From positions 1 through 16,832 of the forward strand of contig CAIMVB010000175.1 of assembly GCA_903844785.1 (NCBI GenBank): a stretch of DNA of 16,832 bases, in the 5' to 3' direction. The notes beneath the pieces were generated by a model. The model saw nothing but the letters and a program-made list of their open reading frames with translations. It had not been told where the DNA came from and searched no databases. Below are positions 1 through 7,086 of the stretch, piece by piece. This stretch comes from an uncultured Rhodospirillales bacterium. Lineage in GTDB: Bacteria; Pseudomonadota; Alphaproteobacteria; Acetobacterales; Acetobacteraceae. The position numbers were made by a program, and so were the translations under genes. The stretch's first letter is position 1; every line of letters starts with the position of its first letter.

Positions 1-36
1 ATCAGCGCCATCTATGTCTCCTCACGCGGTTGGGCT

Positions 37-65
37 TTGACCCTGGCCGCGCCTCTCTCTATAGG
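37..65 (+). promoter_or_regulatory. Candidate sigma-70 promoter of trcR
   Basis: A TTGACC hexamer at 37-42 and a TATAGG hexamer at 60-65 are separated by exactly 17 bp. This matches the housekeeping -35/-10 arrangement well. The predicted transcript would start near 72, about 48 nt before the trcR ATG. The match is by eye only and no transcription start is known. Confidence 0.5.
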
Positions 66-119
66 AACCGCAACACGGCGGGGGGCCTCTCTCGCCCGCC
101 CGCCCTTTGAGGTTATGCC

Positions 120-671
120 ATGAACCAGCCCTTGATGCCCAAGGCCACCGCCGTGTGGCTGATTGACAAAACAGCGCTCACTTTCGACCAGATCGCCGAA
201 TTTGTCGGCATGCATCCCTTGGAAATCCAGGCCATCGCCGATGGCGAAGTGGCGCAGGGGATCATCGGCTATGACCCGATCGCGCATGGTCAATTGACGC
301 GTGAGGAAATTCAGCGCTGTGAAGCTGATTCTGAAGCGCGGCTGCAGATGCTGACGGTGAATTCCTACCTGCCCAAGTCCAAGTCCAAAGGCGGGCGCTA
401 CACGCCGGTTTCCAAGCGCAATGATAGGCCGGATGCCATTGCGTGGCTTTTGCGCAATTTCCCGCAGGTGCCGGAAGCAACCATTGCGAAATTGCTTGGC
501 ACCACCAAGGAAACCATCGCCAAGGTGCGCGACAAAACCCATTGGAACAGCGCGAATATCAAGCCGCGCGACCCGGTGATTCTTGGCCTTTGCACGCAGT
601 CCGAATTGAATGCCGCGGTAGGTGGCTTGGCTGTTATCAACCCGCAGCCGGAGGAAGAGGCAGCGGCCTGA
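120..671 (+). CDS. trcR: TrcR/DUF1013 family cell-cycle transcriptional regulator
   Basis: A 183-residue protein. The N-terminal block (about residues 8-60) holds the hallmark stretch TAVWLIDKTALTFDQIAEF followed by a helix-turn-helix-like HPLEIQAIADGE. A second HTH-like segment, AIAWLLRNFPQVPEATIAKL with GTTKETIAKVR after it, lies at about 109-137. This is the DUF1013 family, annotated as the cell-cycle regulator TrcR and essentially restricted to Alphaproteobacteria. It is presumed to be cytosolic and to act on DNA or RNA polymerase; the sequence alone does not show its targets. A GAGG ribosome-binding site at 109-112 lies 7 nt before the ATG, which supports this start. A good promoter-like sequence lies upstream. 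It stands alone, with its 3' end facing the minus-strand YdcH gene across about 30 bp. The family call is firm; the regulatory role rests on family knowledge. Confidence 0.9.
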   Translation: MNQPLMPKATAVWLIDKTALTFDQIAEFVGMHPLEIQAIADGEVAQGIIGYDPIAHGQLTREEIQRCEADSEARLQMLTVNSYLPKSKSKGGRYTPVSKRNDRPDAIAWLLRNFPQVPEATIAKLLGTTKETIAKVRDKTHWNSANIKPRDPVILGLCTQSELNAAVGGLAVINPQPEEEAAA

Positions 672-701
672 AGCCGCGCCTTATCCTGGCGGCGCGCTGG
701 T

Positions 702-878
702 TCAATGCGGTTGGCTGGCTCGCAGCCTTTCCATTTCTTCCTTCAGGCGCAGCTTTTCGCGCTTAAGGCGGGCCAGGGTTTCGCCATCAGGCTTGGGTCG
801 CAGATCCTCTTGAAAAATGCGTTGTTCAAGGGCGGCGTGACGGTCATTGAGGGAAGCAATCCGGGCATCCAAGCGCAT
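702..878 (-). CDS. YdcH family (DUF465) small protein, first copy
   Basis: A 58-residue reading frame, short enough to be missed by common ORF length cut-offs. The translation begins MRLDARIASLNDRHAALEQR and ends with a basic/acidic helix containing LARLKREKLRLKEEMERLR. This matches the YdcH/DUF465 pattern: a short alpha-helical hairpin, an RH pair near the start, a Pro-containing turn (DLRPKPDGE), then an LK..KL.LK..I/M..L helix. The ATG at 878-876 is preceded by AAAGGA at 889-894 on the minus strand, 9 nt away. It is transcribed away from a second DUF465 gene at 1000 and converges on trcR. The molecular function of the family is unknown; such proteins are usually annotated only as YdcH family. 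The protein should be soluble, since no membrane segment is seen. Confidence 0.85.
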   Translation of the reverse strand: MRLDARIASLNDRHAALEQRIFQEDLRPKPDGETLARLKREKLRLKEEMERLRASQPH

Positions 879-999
879 ACCGAAGCATCCTTTGCTGTGA
901 TGCGGCCCGGAAGGTTGGCCCTGTCCCGGGCAGCGCTGTCATGCTAGACGATTTTCAGGTGCCTTTGCATCAATTGTTTTCGACCCTGGCCCGAGGCCG

Positions 1000-1200
1000 A
1001 TGATCGCTGACCGAGAAGCCCTGCTCCGCCGCCTGCATGAACTCCGTACCGAGCATCGCGATCTTGATACCGTGATCGCGCGGCTGGATAGCGGCCCGGT
1101 GGATCAATTGCAGTTGCAGCGGCTGAAAAAGCGCAAGCTGAAGCTGAAGGACGAAATCGCCTGGCTCGATAGCCAGCTTTTACCCGATATCATCGCCTGA
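1000..1200 (+). CDS. YdcH family (DUF465) small protein, second copy
   Basis: A 66-residue protein with the DUF465 layout: helix 1 with LLRRLHELRTEHRDLDTVIARL, a turn with a Pro (SGPVDQ), then helix 2 with LQRLKKRKLKLKDEIAWLDSQL. It is highly charged and probably forms a helical hairpin or short coiled coil. It lies only 12 nt upstream of purE, whose AAGGGG ribosome-binding site follows its stop directly, so it is probably the first gene of a ydcH-purE-purK operon. The GAGG at 993-996 is only 3 nt from the ATG, closer than usual; no better in-frame start was found. It is not a close duplicate of the copy at 702-878, and the two share only the family pattern. Function unknown. Confidence 0.85.
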   Translation: MIADREALLRRLHELRTEHRDLDTVIARLDSGPVDQLQLQRLKKRKLKLKDEIAWLDSQLLPDIIA

Positions 1201-1212
1201 AAGGGGCTGGAT

Positions 1213-1698
1213 ATGGCCGGAACAGCACTTGTGGGCGTGATCATGGGCAGCCGTTCAGATTGGGAAACGCTGCGCCACACCGCCGAAACCTTGGAAAAAC
1301 TGGGCATTGCCCATGAAACCCGCGTGGTTTCCGCCCATCGCACGCCCGAACGCCTGTTTGATTACGCGAAGCAGGCGGCGGGGCGGGGGCTCAAGGTCAT
1401 CATCGCCGGCGCCGGGGGTGCTGCGCATCTGCCCGGCATGGCCGCTTCCATGACGCATCTGCCGGTGCTTGGCGTGCCGGTGCAAAGCGCTGCCTTGGCC
1501 GGCGTGGATAGCTTGCTGTCCATTGTGCAAATGCCGGCGGGCGTGCCGGTGGGCACACTCGCCATCGGGCGGGCGGGGGCGGTGAATGCGGCGTTGCTCT
1601 CGGCCTCCATCCTCGCTTTGGAAGATGCTGCCTTGGCCGAAAGGCTGATCGCCTGGCGCGCCGCACAAACCGAAAGCGTGCCGGAGAGCCCGGTATGA
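1213..1698 (+). CDS. purE: PurE, 5-(carboxyamino)imidazole ribonucleotide mutase (class I)
   Basis: This enzyme moves the carboxylate of N5-CAIR from N5 to C4 to give CAIR, a step of de novo purine synthesis in the cytosol. Class I PurE motifs are all present in the 161 residues: [10 protein letters not shown] at about 8-17, SAHRTP at 40-45 with the catalytic His42, and the glycine-rich [12 protein letters not shown] at about 65-76 that closes over the substrate. It works directly with PurK, which makes N5-CAIR and is encoded next. The purE stop overlaps the purK start as ATGA (1695-1698), indicating translational coupling. An AAGGGG ribosome-binding site at 1201-1206 lies 6 nt before the ATG. 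The length is normal for the family and nothing looks damaged. Confidence 0.97.
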   Translation: MAGTALVGVIMGSRSDWETLRHTAETLEKLGIAHETRVVSAHRTPERLFDYAKQAAGRGLKVIIAGAGGAAHLPGMAASMTHLPVLGVPVQSAALAGVDSLLSIVQMPAGVPVGTLAIGRAGAVNAALLSASILALEDAALAERLIAWRAAQTESVPESPV

Positions 1699-2837
1699 AC
1701 CCTCTGCCGCCGGGTGCCATGCTCGGCATTCTGGGCGGAGGGCAACTTGGGCGCATGTCCGCCATGGCGGCGGCGCGGCTTGGCTATCGCTGCCATATCT
1801 ATGCCCCCGGCGCGGATGAGCCCGGCATGCAGGTGGCCGCCGCCCGCACCGTGGCCGCCTTTGAGGACCGGGAGGCTTTGGCCCGCTTCGCCGATCAGGT
1901 GGATGTTGTCACCTTCGAATTTGAAAATGTGCCGGCCGAGACGGTTGAAATTCTCTCCCGCCGGGTGACCTGCCGGCCGGGCGAAAAGGCCCTTGGCATT
2001 TGCCAGGATCGCTTGCAGGAAAAGGCATTTCTGGAAGGGATCGGCGTGCCGGTGGCGCCTTGGCGCGCGGTGCGTACGGAAGCCGAATTGCAGGCTGCGG
2101 TTGCCGAACTCGGCCTGCCCGCCGTGCTGAAGACCACGCGGCTTGGCTATGATGGGCGTGGCCAGGCGGTGCTGCGCCACCCCGATGATCTCGCTGCCGC
2201 CTGGGCCAGGTTGGCGCCCCGGCCGCTGATCCTGGAGGGCTTTGTGCCCTTCACGCTGGAAGTCTCGGCGATTGCGGCGCGCGGCGCCGATGGCGCGCTG
2301 GCGGTATTTGACGCGACCGAAAACGCCCATCGCCACCATATTCTGGATATCAGCTATGCGCCGGCGCGCGTGGCGCCTGAAGTGGCCGCGGCGGCGCGGG
2401 AACATGTGGCCGCCGTGGCGCGCGGGTTGGATCTGGTGGGGTTGGTGGCGCTGGAGATGTTCCTGCTGCCCGATGGCCGGTTGATTGGCAATGAAATCGC
2501 CCCGCGCCCGCATAATTCCGGGCATTGGACCATGGATGCCTGCACCGCTTCCCAATTCGAACAGCATATCCGTGCCGTGGTCGGCCTGCCCTTGGGTGTG
2601 CCGGATCGGCACCATGATGCGGTAATGCGCAATCTGATCGGGCCGGAAGGCATGGCCGCCTGGCCGGGCTTGCAGGGGCAGGTGGGCATTGCGCCGCATC
2701 TCTACGGCAAGGCGGAAGCCAGGCTTGGTCGGAAAATGGGCCATGCAAACAGGCTTTTGCCTTTGGGCGCGCTGGCAGGCCTGGGGGATGAGGCTGCGCT
2801 TGGTCCCCTGCGCGCCATCACTGAGCAGAATTTGTGA
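1695..2837 (+). CDS. purK: PurK, 5-(carboxyamino)imidazole ribonucleotide synthase
   Basis: An ATP-grasp ligase that joins bicarbonate to AIR with ATP to form N5-CAIR, the PurE substrate. The 380 residues start with the pre-ATP-grasp Rossmann-like motif [18 protein letters not shown] follows at about 74-81, then DRLQEK, the ATP-binding loop [12 protein letters not shown] at about 147-158, and the metal/phosphate residues of [14 protein letters not shown] at about 265-278. Length and motif order are those of a complete enzyme. Its start overlaps the purE stop by four bases. PurE and PurK form the standard bacterial two-enzyme route, so the organism does not rely on class II PurE for this step. 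No terminator-like hairpin was seen in the 55 nt before the next gene. Confidence 0.97.
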   Translation: MNPLPPGAMLGILGGGQLGRMSAMAAARLGYRCHIYAPGADEPGMQVAAARTVAAFEDREALARFADQVDVVTFEFENVPAETVEILSRRVTCRPGEKALGICQDRLQEKAFLEGIGVPVAPWRAVRTEAELQAAVAELGLPAVLKTTRLGYDGRGQAVLRHPDDLAAAWARLAPRPLILEGFVPFTLEVSAIAARGADGALAVFDATENAHRHHILDISYAPARVAPEVAAAAREHVAAVARGLDLVGLVALEMFLLPDGRLIGNEIAPRPHNSGHWTMDACTASQFEQHIRAVVGLPLGVPDRHHDAVMRNLIGPEGMAAWPGLQGQVGIAPHLYGKAEARLGRKMGHANRLLPLGALAGLGDEAALGPLRAITEQNL

Positions 2838-2892
2838 GCAAAGCGCGGGCGTGGTCTTCTTTTGTCAAACAAGCGCCGTTAAGTAGAAGGGC

Positions 2893-4008
2893 ATGAAGTC
2901 TATTCGAACCTCACGCTTGATTGCCCCTGCCGCTGCCTTTTTGATCGGGCTTAGTGCGGCGGGTTCGGCGCGCGCCCAATTCATTGAAGGGCCTTATGTG
3001 GCCGGCGCGCTTGGCGTGAATTCCCTGGATGATGCGAAATTCCGCCTGGATAGCAGCCTGAGCCAAGGCATGACCGCGCTTGGCCAGCCCAATGGCGGCC
3101 AGATGGGTTTTGACCTGGGCGGCGTGGGCGTGTTGAGCCTCGGTTGGGGATTCAGAAATGGGATCCGGCTTGAAATCGAAGGCAGCTACCGCAGCAATGG
3201 GGTGGATAGCGCGAATGGCGCGGCGGGCCTCGCCAGCCCTGGGGCGCATGGCGGGCGGCAGGATAGCTATGGGCTCATGGGCAATGTGCTGCTGGATCTG
3301 ATCCGGATTGGCCCCTTCACGCCCTATATCGGGCTTGGCGCGGGATATCTTGTCACCGGCTTCAATGATGTGAATGGCCGGCCCGGAGATGGCAGCTTGC
3401 GGCTGCGCGCCGATGACACGGGCGGCGCTTTTGCTTTTCAGGGTATGGCCGGCATTGGCTTTGCGATTGACCAGGTGCCGGGCCTGAGTGTGACGGCGGA
3501 ATATCGCTATCTGGAAAGCCTGGGCGCGAGCATTCCCGTGAGTTACGTGAATGCCGCCGGCGCCACGGTGCTGACCGGCAAGGCGGATACGGAAAGCCGC
3601 AACCAATCCTTCCTGCTTGGGCTGCGCTACGCTTTCAATGCGGCCCCGGCCGCGCCCGCTGCTGTGGCGGCACCCGTCGCGGCGCGCAGCTTTCTTATTT
3701 TCTTTGATTGGAATCTTGCGGAACTGACTGCGCGCGCGCGCCAGATTATTGGCGAAGCGGCGGAAGCGTCACGCGCGCAACCCGCGCGCATTGAGGTGGC
3801 GGGTCATGCGGATCGCAGCGGCACGCCCCAATATAATTTGGCGCTGTCGCGCAGGCGGGCTGAAACAGTTGCGGAAGAACTGATCCGGCGCGGTATCGCG
3901 CGGCAGGATATCAGCATCACGGCCTTTGGTGAGACCCAACCTTTGGTCGCAACGGCTGAAGGCGTGCGGGAACCGCAGAACCGGCGTGTGGAAATTATCC
4001 TGAAATAA
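2893..4008 (+). CDS. OmpA-family outer membrane protein
   Basis: A 371-residue precursor with a clear signal peptide: a basic start, a hydrophobic core, and cleavage after ARA at about residue 28. Residues about 29-245 resemble an OmpA-like eight-stranded beta barrel, with a long run of alternating aromatic/glycine strands (e.g. TPYIGLGAGYL, GLSVTAEYRYL). A flexible Ala/Pro linker lies at about 249-264. The periplasmic OmpA C-terminal domain (265-371) follows, with the peptidoglycan-binding residues Asp307 in GHADRSGTPQYN and Arg364/Arg365 in NRRVEI. It probably anchors the outer membrane to peptidoglycan; whether the barrel forms a pore cannot be told. The signal peptide fixes the start, although the GAAGGG upstream is only 1 nt from the ATG. 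Its 3' end overlaps the convergent permease gene by 14 bp. Confidence 0.92.
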   Translation: MKSIRTSRLIAPAAAFLIGLSAAGSARAQFIEGPYVAGALGVNSLDDAKFRLDSSLSQGMTALGQPNGGQMGFDLGGVGVLSLGWGFRNGIRLEIEGSYRSNGVDSANGAAGLASPGAHGGRQDSYGLMGNVLLDLIRIGPFTPYIGLGAGYLVTGFNDVNGRPGDGSLRLRADDTGGAFAFQGMAGIGFAIDQVPGLSVTAEYRYLESLGASIPVSYVNAAGATVLTGKADTESRNQSFLLGLRYAFNAAPAAPAAVAAPVAARSFLIFFDWNLAELTARARQIIGEAAEASRAQPARIEVAGHADRSGTPQYNLALSRRRAETVAEELIRRGIARQDISITAFGETQPLVATAEGVREPQNRRVEIILK

Positions 4009-4930
4009 CCGCTGGTTTTGGTGGCGCTATCCGAAGCTGCCGCAGCAGCATCGCGCCCGCCACTGCAAGCCCACCCAGTGTGCCAATCACCCCGGCCGCA
4101 TTAAGCGAAAAGGCCTGCCCAAAGGCTGCGGGCAAAGGCCCGGCTAGCGCATAACCCAGGGCGCCAAGTGCCGCGCCCAGCGCAGCACCCCCTAGCACTT
4201 GCGCGCGATAGGAATCGGTTAGCAAGCGTATCGCCGCCGCTGGGCAAACCAGCATCGCCACCACAAGAATGCTGCCCACCGCTTCAAAAGCGGCGACCGC
4301 TGCTGCCGCCACCATTAGATTCAGCGCCAATTCCAACCCGCGCGCCGGCAGGCCGATGGCGGCGGCGTAATCGGGATCAAAACACAGCAAATGCAAAGGC
4401 CGCCACAGCAGCGCGACCAACCCCGCCAGCACAGTTGCGACCGCCGCGAGCAGAAATAATTGGCGCGGCAGCGCGGCCAGCGCGGTAGGATCAAGCAATG
4501 ATCCAAAACCCTGCGCTTCCAGCCAGACCACGCTTTCCAATTGCCCGAACAGCACGCAATCCAAATCAAGATCAACGCTGCGCGCACCGGTGGCTTCCAT
4601 CAGCATCAGGCCAAGCGCGAAGAAGCTCGTGAAAACCGCGCCGGTGGCAGCGCCCGATTCCAACCGCGCCACGCGCCGCACCAGGCTGATTGCCACCACC
4701 GCCAATAAGGCCGCCGCCAGCGCGCCAAGCAACATCGGCAAACCGGCCCGCGCGCCTGTCAGCGCAAAGCCCGCGATAATGCCGGGCAATACAGCGTGGG
4801 AAAGTGCATCGCCCAAAAGACTATCGCGGCGGAGTACCAGAAAAGACCCCAGCAGCCCGCATGTGCCACAAGCGAGAATCGCCGCCAGCAAGGCCGGTAG
4901 ATCGAGTCTCAGGAAATCCAACGCCGTCAC
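3995..4930 (-). CDS. Metal ABC transporter permease, TroD/MntD-like
   Basis: A 311-residue polytopic membrane protein of the ABC-3 (ZnuB/TroC/MntB) permease family, with about eight to nine hydrophobic segments. Family landmarks are DALSHAVLPG at 41-50 and the cytoplasmic CFDPDYAAAIGLPAR loop near the middle that contacts the ATPase. It would form a heterodimeric channel with the fused permease encoded just upstream. It starts with GTG three bases after that gene's stop, and the spacing leaves little room for another start. It is the last gene of the likely operon running from the binding-protein gene at 8093. Its stop lies inside the 3' end of the convergent ompA-like gene and no separate terminator was seen. 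The substrate is a divalent metal; Mn, Fe or Zn cannot be separated from this subunit. Confidence 0.93.
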   Translation of the reverse strand: MTALDFLRLDLPALLAAILACGTCGLLGSFLVLRRDSLLGDALSHAVLPGIIAGFALTGARAGLPMLLGALAAALLAVVAISLVRRVARLESGAATGAVFTSFFALGLMLMEATGARSVDLDLDCVLFGQLESVVWLEAQGFGSLLDPTALAALPRQLFLLAAVATVLAGLVALLWRPLHLLCFDPDYAAAIGLPARGLELALNLMVAAAAVAAFEAVGSILVVAMLVCPAAAIRLLTDSYRAQVLGGAALGAALGALGYALAGPLPAAFGQAFSLNAAGVIGTLGGLAVAGAMLLRQLRIAPPKPAVISG

Positions 4931-4933
4931 GGT

Positions 4934-6319
4934 TCAGTGCCCGTCCGCTTCGCGTCCGCGCAGCGGACGAACAATGAAATTTTGTCTTGTCGCATTTTCC
5001 GAGTCGCCAAGCGTATCCGCTTGGCTTGAAAATGCTCCCGGCCCCAAGGCATGAGGCGATTGCGGCAAGGCGGAAGGTTCCGCCAAAAGCCGTGTTGCCA
5101 TTTCGGCCGGCAGGCCATGTTCCACCAAATCCGCCAAGCGATCCGCCCCGGCAATATCGGTGGCGCCAAGCCCAAGCAGATGCAGTTCCACCGCGCGATG
5201 CGCACGCACCGCACGGCGTGCGGCCGCGGCGCCGCGTGGCGTGAGGTGAATTTCACCTTCTGCCCGCGCCACCAGCCCGCGCAGCCCAAGCCATAGCGCC
5301 AGGCGGGCAGCATAGGCTTCAGACCAGCCGCGCGCAGCGGCCAAGGCTGCAATCGGTGTCCAGCGATCCCCTGCTGTGCCGGGGCCGGCACCAGCGGCTT
5401 CCTGCGCTTCCCAGGCGGCACGCAGGAAATGGGATTCGGTTGCGGCAATGCGCCGATGGATGCGGCGCAAGGCTTCCGGCAGCAGGCCTCGTTCTGGTGC
5501 CAGCAGCAGGGCCAGGGTGAAGAAAATGGCGCCGGCCAGCACTACCGCCGCGCCCGTTGGCCATTCCGATTCAAAGGCTGAAGCCGCTGCCCCCAAAGCC
5601 CCCGCCAGCGCGCCGAGCGAGGCAGAGACCAACAGCAAAACTGGCAGCCGATGCGTGAGCAAGCGCGCCGTTGCCGCTGGCAGGATCAGCAAGGCCACTA
5701 CCAGCACCAGGCCCACCGCCTGCAAACCCGCCACCGCCACAATGACAATCAGCCCAAGCAGCGCAAGGTCAGTGCGCGCCACGGAAAGCCCCATGACGCG
5801 CGCGTGATCGGGGTCAAAACACGCAGCGCGCAGGCGTTGGAAAAGGATAAGGCAGAGCAGCACCGAAAACGCCGCGATGCCGCCCGCCCAAAGCGCATCT
5901 TCCGCGCGCATTGCGGCCGCTTGGCCCAGAATGAATTTGCCAAGCCCCGCTTGTGCCGCCTGTGGTATGGTCTGCACATGGGATAGCAGCGCAACACCAA
6001 GCGCATAGAAGCTGGAAAGCACAATGGCGATGGCGGCGTCTTCCCGAATACGTCCACCGCGCGTTAGCGCCTGCACCGACAGCACACCAAGCACGCCCGC
6101 GATTACGGCGCCTGCCAGCAGAGGCGGCAAGGCGCGCGGATTACCGCCAAGGCTTGCCACCAGCATCGCTGCTAGTACCACGCCGGGCAAAGCGGCATGG
6201 CCCACCGCATCGGCCATCAGCGCGCGCCCGCGCAGCAACGCGAAGGCGCCAACCGTGCCACAAGCAAGCCCGAGCAGAGCGCAGCCCGCCAAAACCACCA
6301 GCGTATTATAGCCTAGCAT
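4934..6319 (-). CDS. Metal ABC transporter permease fused to a DtxR/MntR-like C-terminal domain (TroC/YtgCR-like)
   Basis: 461 residues, about 180 longer than a plain permease. Residues 1-280 are an ABC-3 permease with ADAVGHAALPG at about 36-46 and CFDPDHARVMGL at about 167-178. Residues about 285-365 look like a winged helix (WTPIAALAAARGWSEAYAAR, then a wing ending in HLTPRG). Residues about 371-412 resemble the DtxR metal-binding and dimerisation domain: HRAVE (His374, Glu378), then DLVEH (Asp397, Glu400, His401). By eye these sit where MntR has His77, Glu99, Glu102 and His103. The equivalents of MntR Asp8 and Glu11 are not evident. Such fusions are known, for example Chlamydia YtgCR. The tail at 429-443 is encoded by a palindromic repeat. 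The ATG shares its A with the stop of the ATPase gene (TGATG). Permease identity is firm; a sensing role for the tail is inferred. Confidence 0.92.
   Translation of the reverse strand: MLGYNTLVVLAGCALLGLACGTVGAFALLRGRALMADAVGHAALPGVVLAAMLVASLGGNPRALPPLLAGAVIAGVLGVLSVQALTRGGRIREDAAIAIVLSSFYALGVALLSHVQTIPQAAQAGLGKFILGQAAAMRAEDALWAGGIAAFSVLLCLILFQRLRAACFDPDHARVMGLSVARTDLALLGLIVIVAVAGLQAVGLVLVVALLILPAATARLLTHRLPVLLLVSASLGALAGALGAAASAFESEWPTGAAVVLAGAIFFTLALLLAPERGLLPEALRRIHRRIAATESHFLRAAWEAQEAAGAGPGTAGDRWTPIAALAAARGWSEAYAARLALWLGLRGLVARAEGEIHLTPRGAAAARRAVRAHRAVELHLLGLGATDIAGADRLADLVEHGLPAEMATRLLAEPSALPQSPHALGPGAFSSQADTLGDSENATRQNFIVRPLRGREADGH
4943..4968. repeat. GC-rich inverted repeat at the 3' end of the permease fusion gene
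   Basis: Seven-base perfect arms GTCCGCT (4943-4949) and AGCGGAC (4962-4968) enclose a further CGCG/CGCG pair around a 2-nt centre, with one t/c mismatch. It would fold as a strong hairpin in the transcript, just before the stop of the fused permease (4934-4936). No T tract follows in the transcript direction, so it is not a classical intrinsic terminator. It lies 23 bp from the 44-bp palindrome at 4992-5035, an arrangement repeated at 8034-8133. Confidence 0.75.
4992..5035. repeat. 44-bp two-part palindromic element, copy 1 (in-frame in permease gene)
   Basis: Outer arms GCATTTTC (4992-4999) and GAAAATGC (5028-5035) pair perfectly. Inner arms GCCAAGCG (5006-5013) and CGCTTGGC (5018-5025) pair perfectly over a 4-nt loop. 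An asymmetric internal loop (6 nt against 2 nt) separates them. The element encodes residues 429-443 of the fused permease with no frameshift. A second copy with the same length and architecture lies at 8090-8133. Inner-arm position 7 is a C-G pair here and a T-A pair in the other copy, so both sides of the stem changed together. Confidence 0.85.
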
Positions 6320-7086
6320 CAGCGAAGCCCGCCTTCTGCCACGGCCTGTTCCAATACATTCAGCCGCCCACCATAAGCGCGCGCAATCGCATCCGGCGTG
6401 AAGGCGGATTTGATACTGCCCGCTGCGACGGCGCGGCCATTCAGCAATAAGACCTGATCGAAATAGGAAGGTACGGTGGAAAGATCATGATGGACGGCAA
6501 TGACGCTGCGCCCCGAAGCCACCACTCGGCGCAGCACGGCGATGATTGCCTGTTCCGTCGCCGCATCAACCGCAGCGAAGGGTTCATCCATCAAATACAG
6601 GTCAGCATCCTGCGCCAGCGCGCGCGCCAGAAACACGCGCTGTTGCTGCCCGCCGGAAAGCCGGCCGATTTGCCGATCCGCAAGATCAGCCAGCCCCACT
6701 TGTTCCAAAGCACCGAGTGCCGCATCCCGTTCCGCCTTGGGCACGCGGCCCCACCAGCGCATGCGCGGATAGCGCGACATGCAAACGACATCGAGCGCGG
6801 TTGCTGGAAAATCCCAATCCACCGAAGCGCGTTGTGGCAAATAGCCGACGCGGTTGCGTACTTCCGCAAGGCCGCGGCCAAAAAACCGCGCCTCACCAGC
6901 GATGCTCGGGATCAGGCCAAGGGCGGCGCGCAGTAGCGTGGATTTCCCCGCGCCATTCGGCCCAACAATGGCGGTGAGCCCTGGCGCGGCTTGCCAGGTA
7001 ATGTCCCACAGCACGGTCTTGTCGCCGTAAGCGACGGTCAGATGCGTAATCGCAAGCGGCGCAGGGGTGGTCATGTTTTGGCTCAT
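6319..7086 (-). CDS. Metal ABC transporter ATP-binding protein, TroB/MntB-like
   Basis: A 255-residue cytoplasmic ATPase that powers the metal importer. All nucleotide-binding motifs are intact: Walker A GPNGAGKST at 42-50, Q-loop Gln85 in YLPQRASVDWDFP, signature LSGGQQQR at 143-150, Walker B LYLMDE at 163-168, D-loop AAVD, and the switch histidine in VIAVHHD at about 199-200. The QRASVDWDFPATALDVV segment is characteristic of Mn/Zn/Fe chelate-type (ZnuC/MntB/TroB) ATPases. The start ATG overlaps the stop of the binding-protein gene as ATGA (7083-7086), and its stop overlaps the next permease start, so the operon is tightly coupled. An internal Met5 is a less likely alternative start. Length is normal and nothing appears damaged. 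Confidence 0.95.
   Translation of the reverse strand: MSQNMTTPAPLAITHLTVAYGDKTVLWDITWQAAPGLTAIVGPNGAGKSTLLRAALGLIPSIAGEARFFGRGLAEVRNRVGYLPQRASVDWDFPATALDVVCMSRYPRMRWWGRVPKAERDAALGALEQVGLADLADRQIGRLSGGQQQRVFLARALAQDADLYLMDEPFAAVDAATEQAIIAVLRRVVASGRSVIAVHHDLSTVPSYFDQVLLLNGRAVAAGSIKSAFTPDAIARAYGGRLNVLEQAVAEGGLR

Noticed and set aside
669..698. GC-rich imperfect hairpin after trcR as terminator
   Set aside because: The stem needs a bulge and no T tract follows. It may help end transcription between the convergent genes, but the support is too weak.
1362..2744. Long open frame of 460 codons on the minus strand
   Set aside because: It lies antisense to purE and purK, whose motifs are intact. Its product is low-complexity, rich in His, Arg and Gly, as expected for the opposite strand of high-GC coding DNA.
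2911..3606. Open frame of 231 codons opposite the ompA-like gene
   Set aside because: Antisense to a gene with a clear signal peptide and OmpA domain; no family features of its own.
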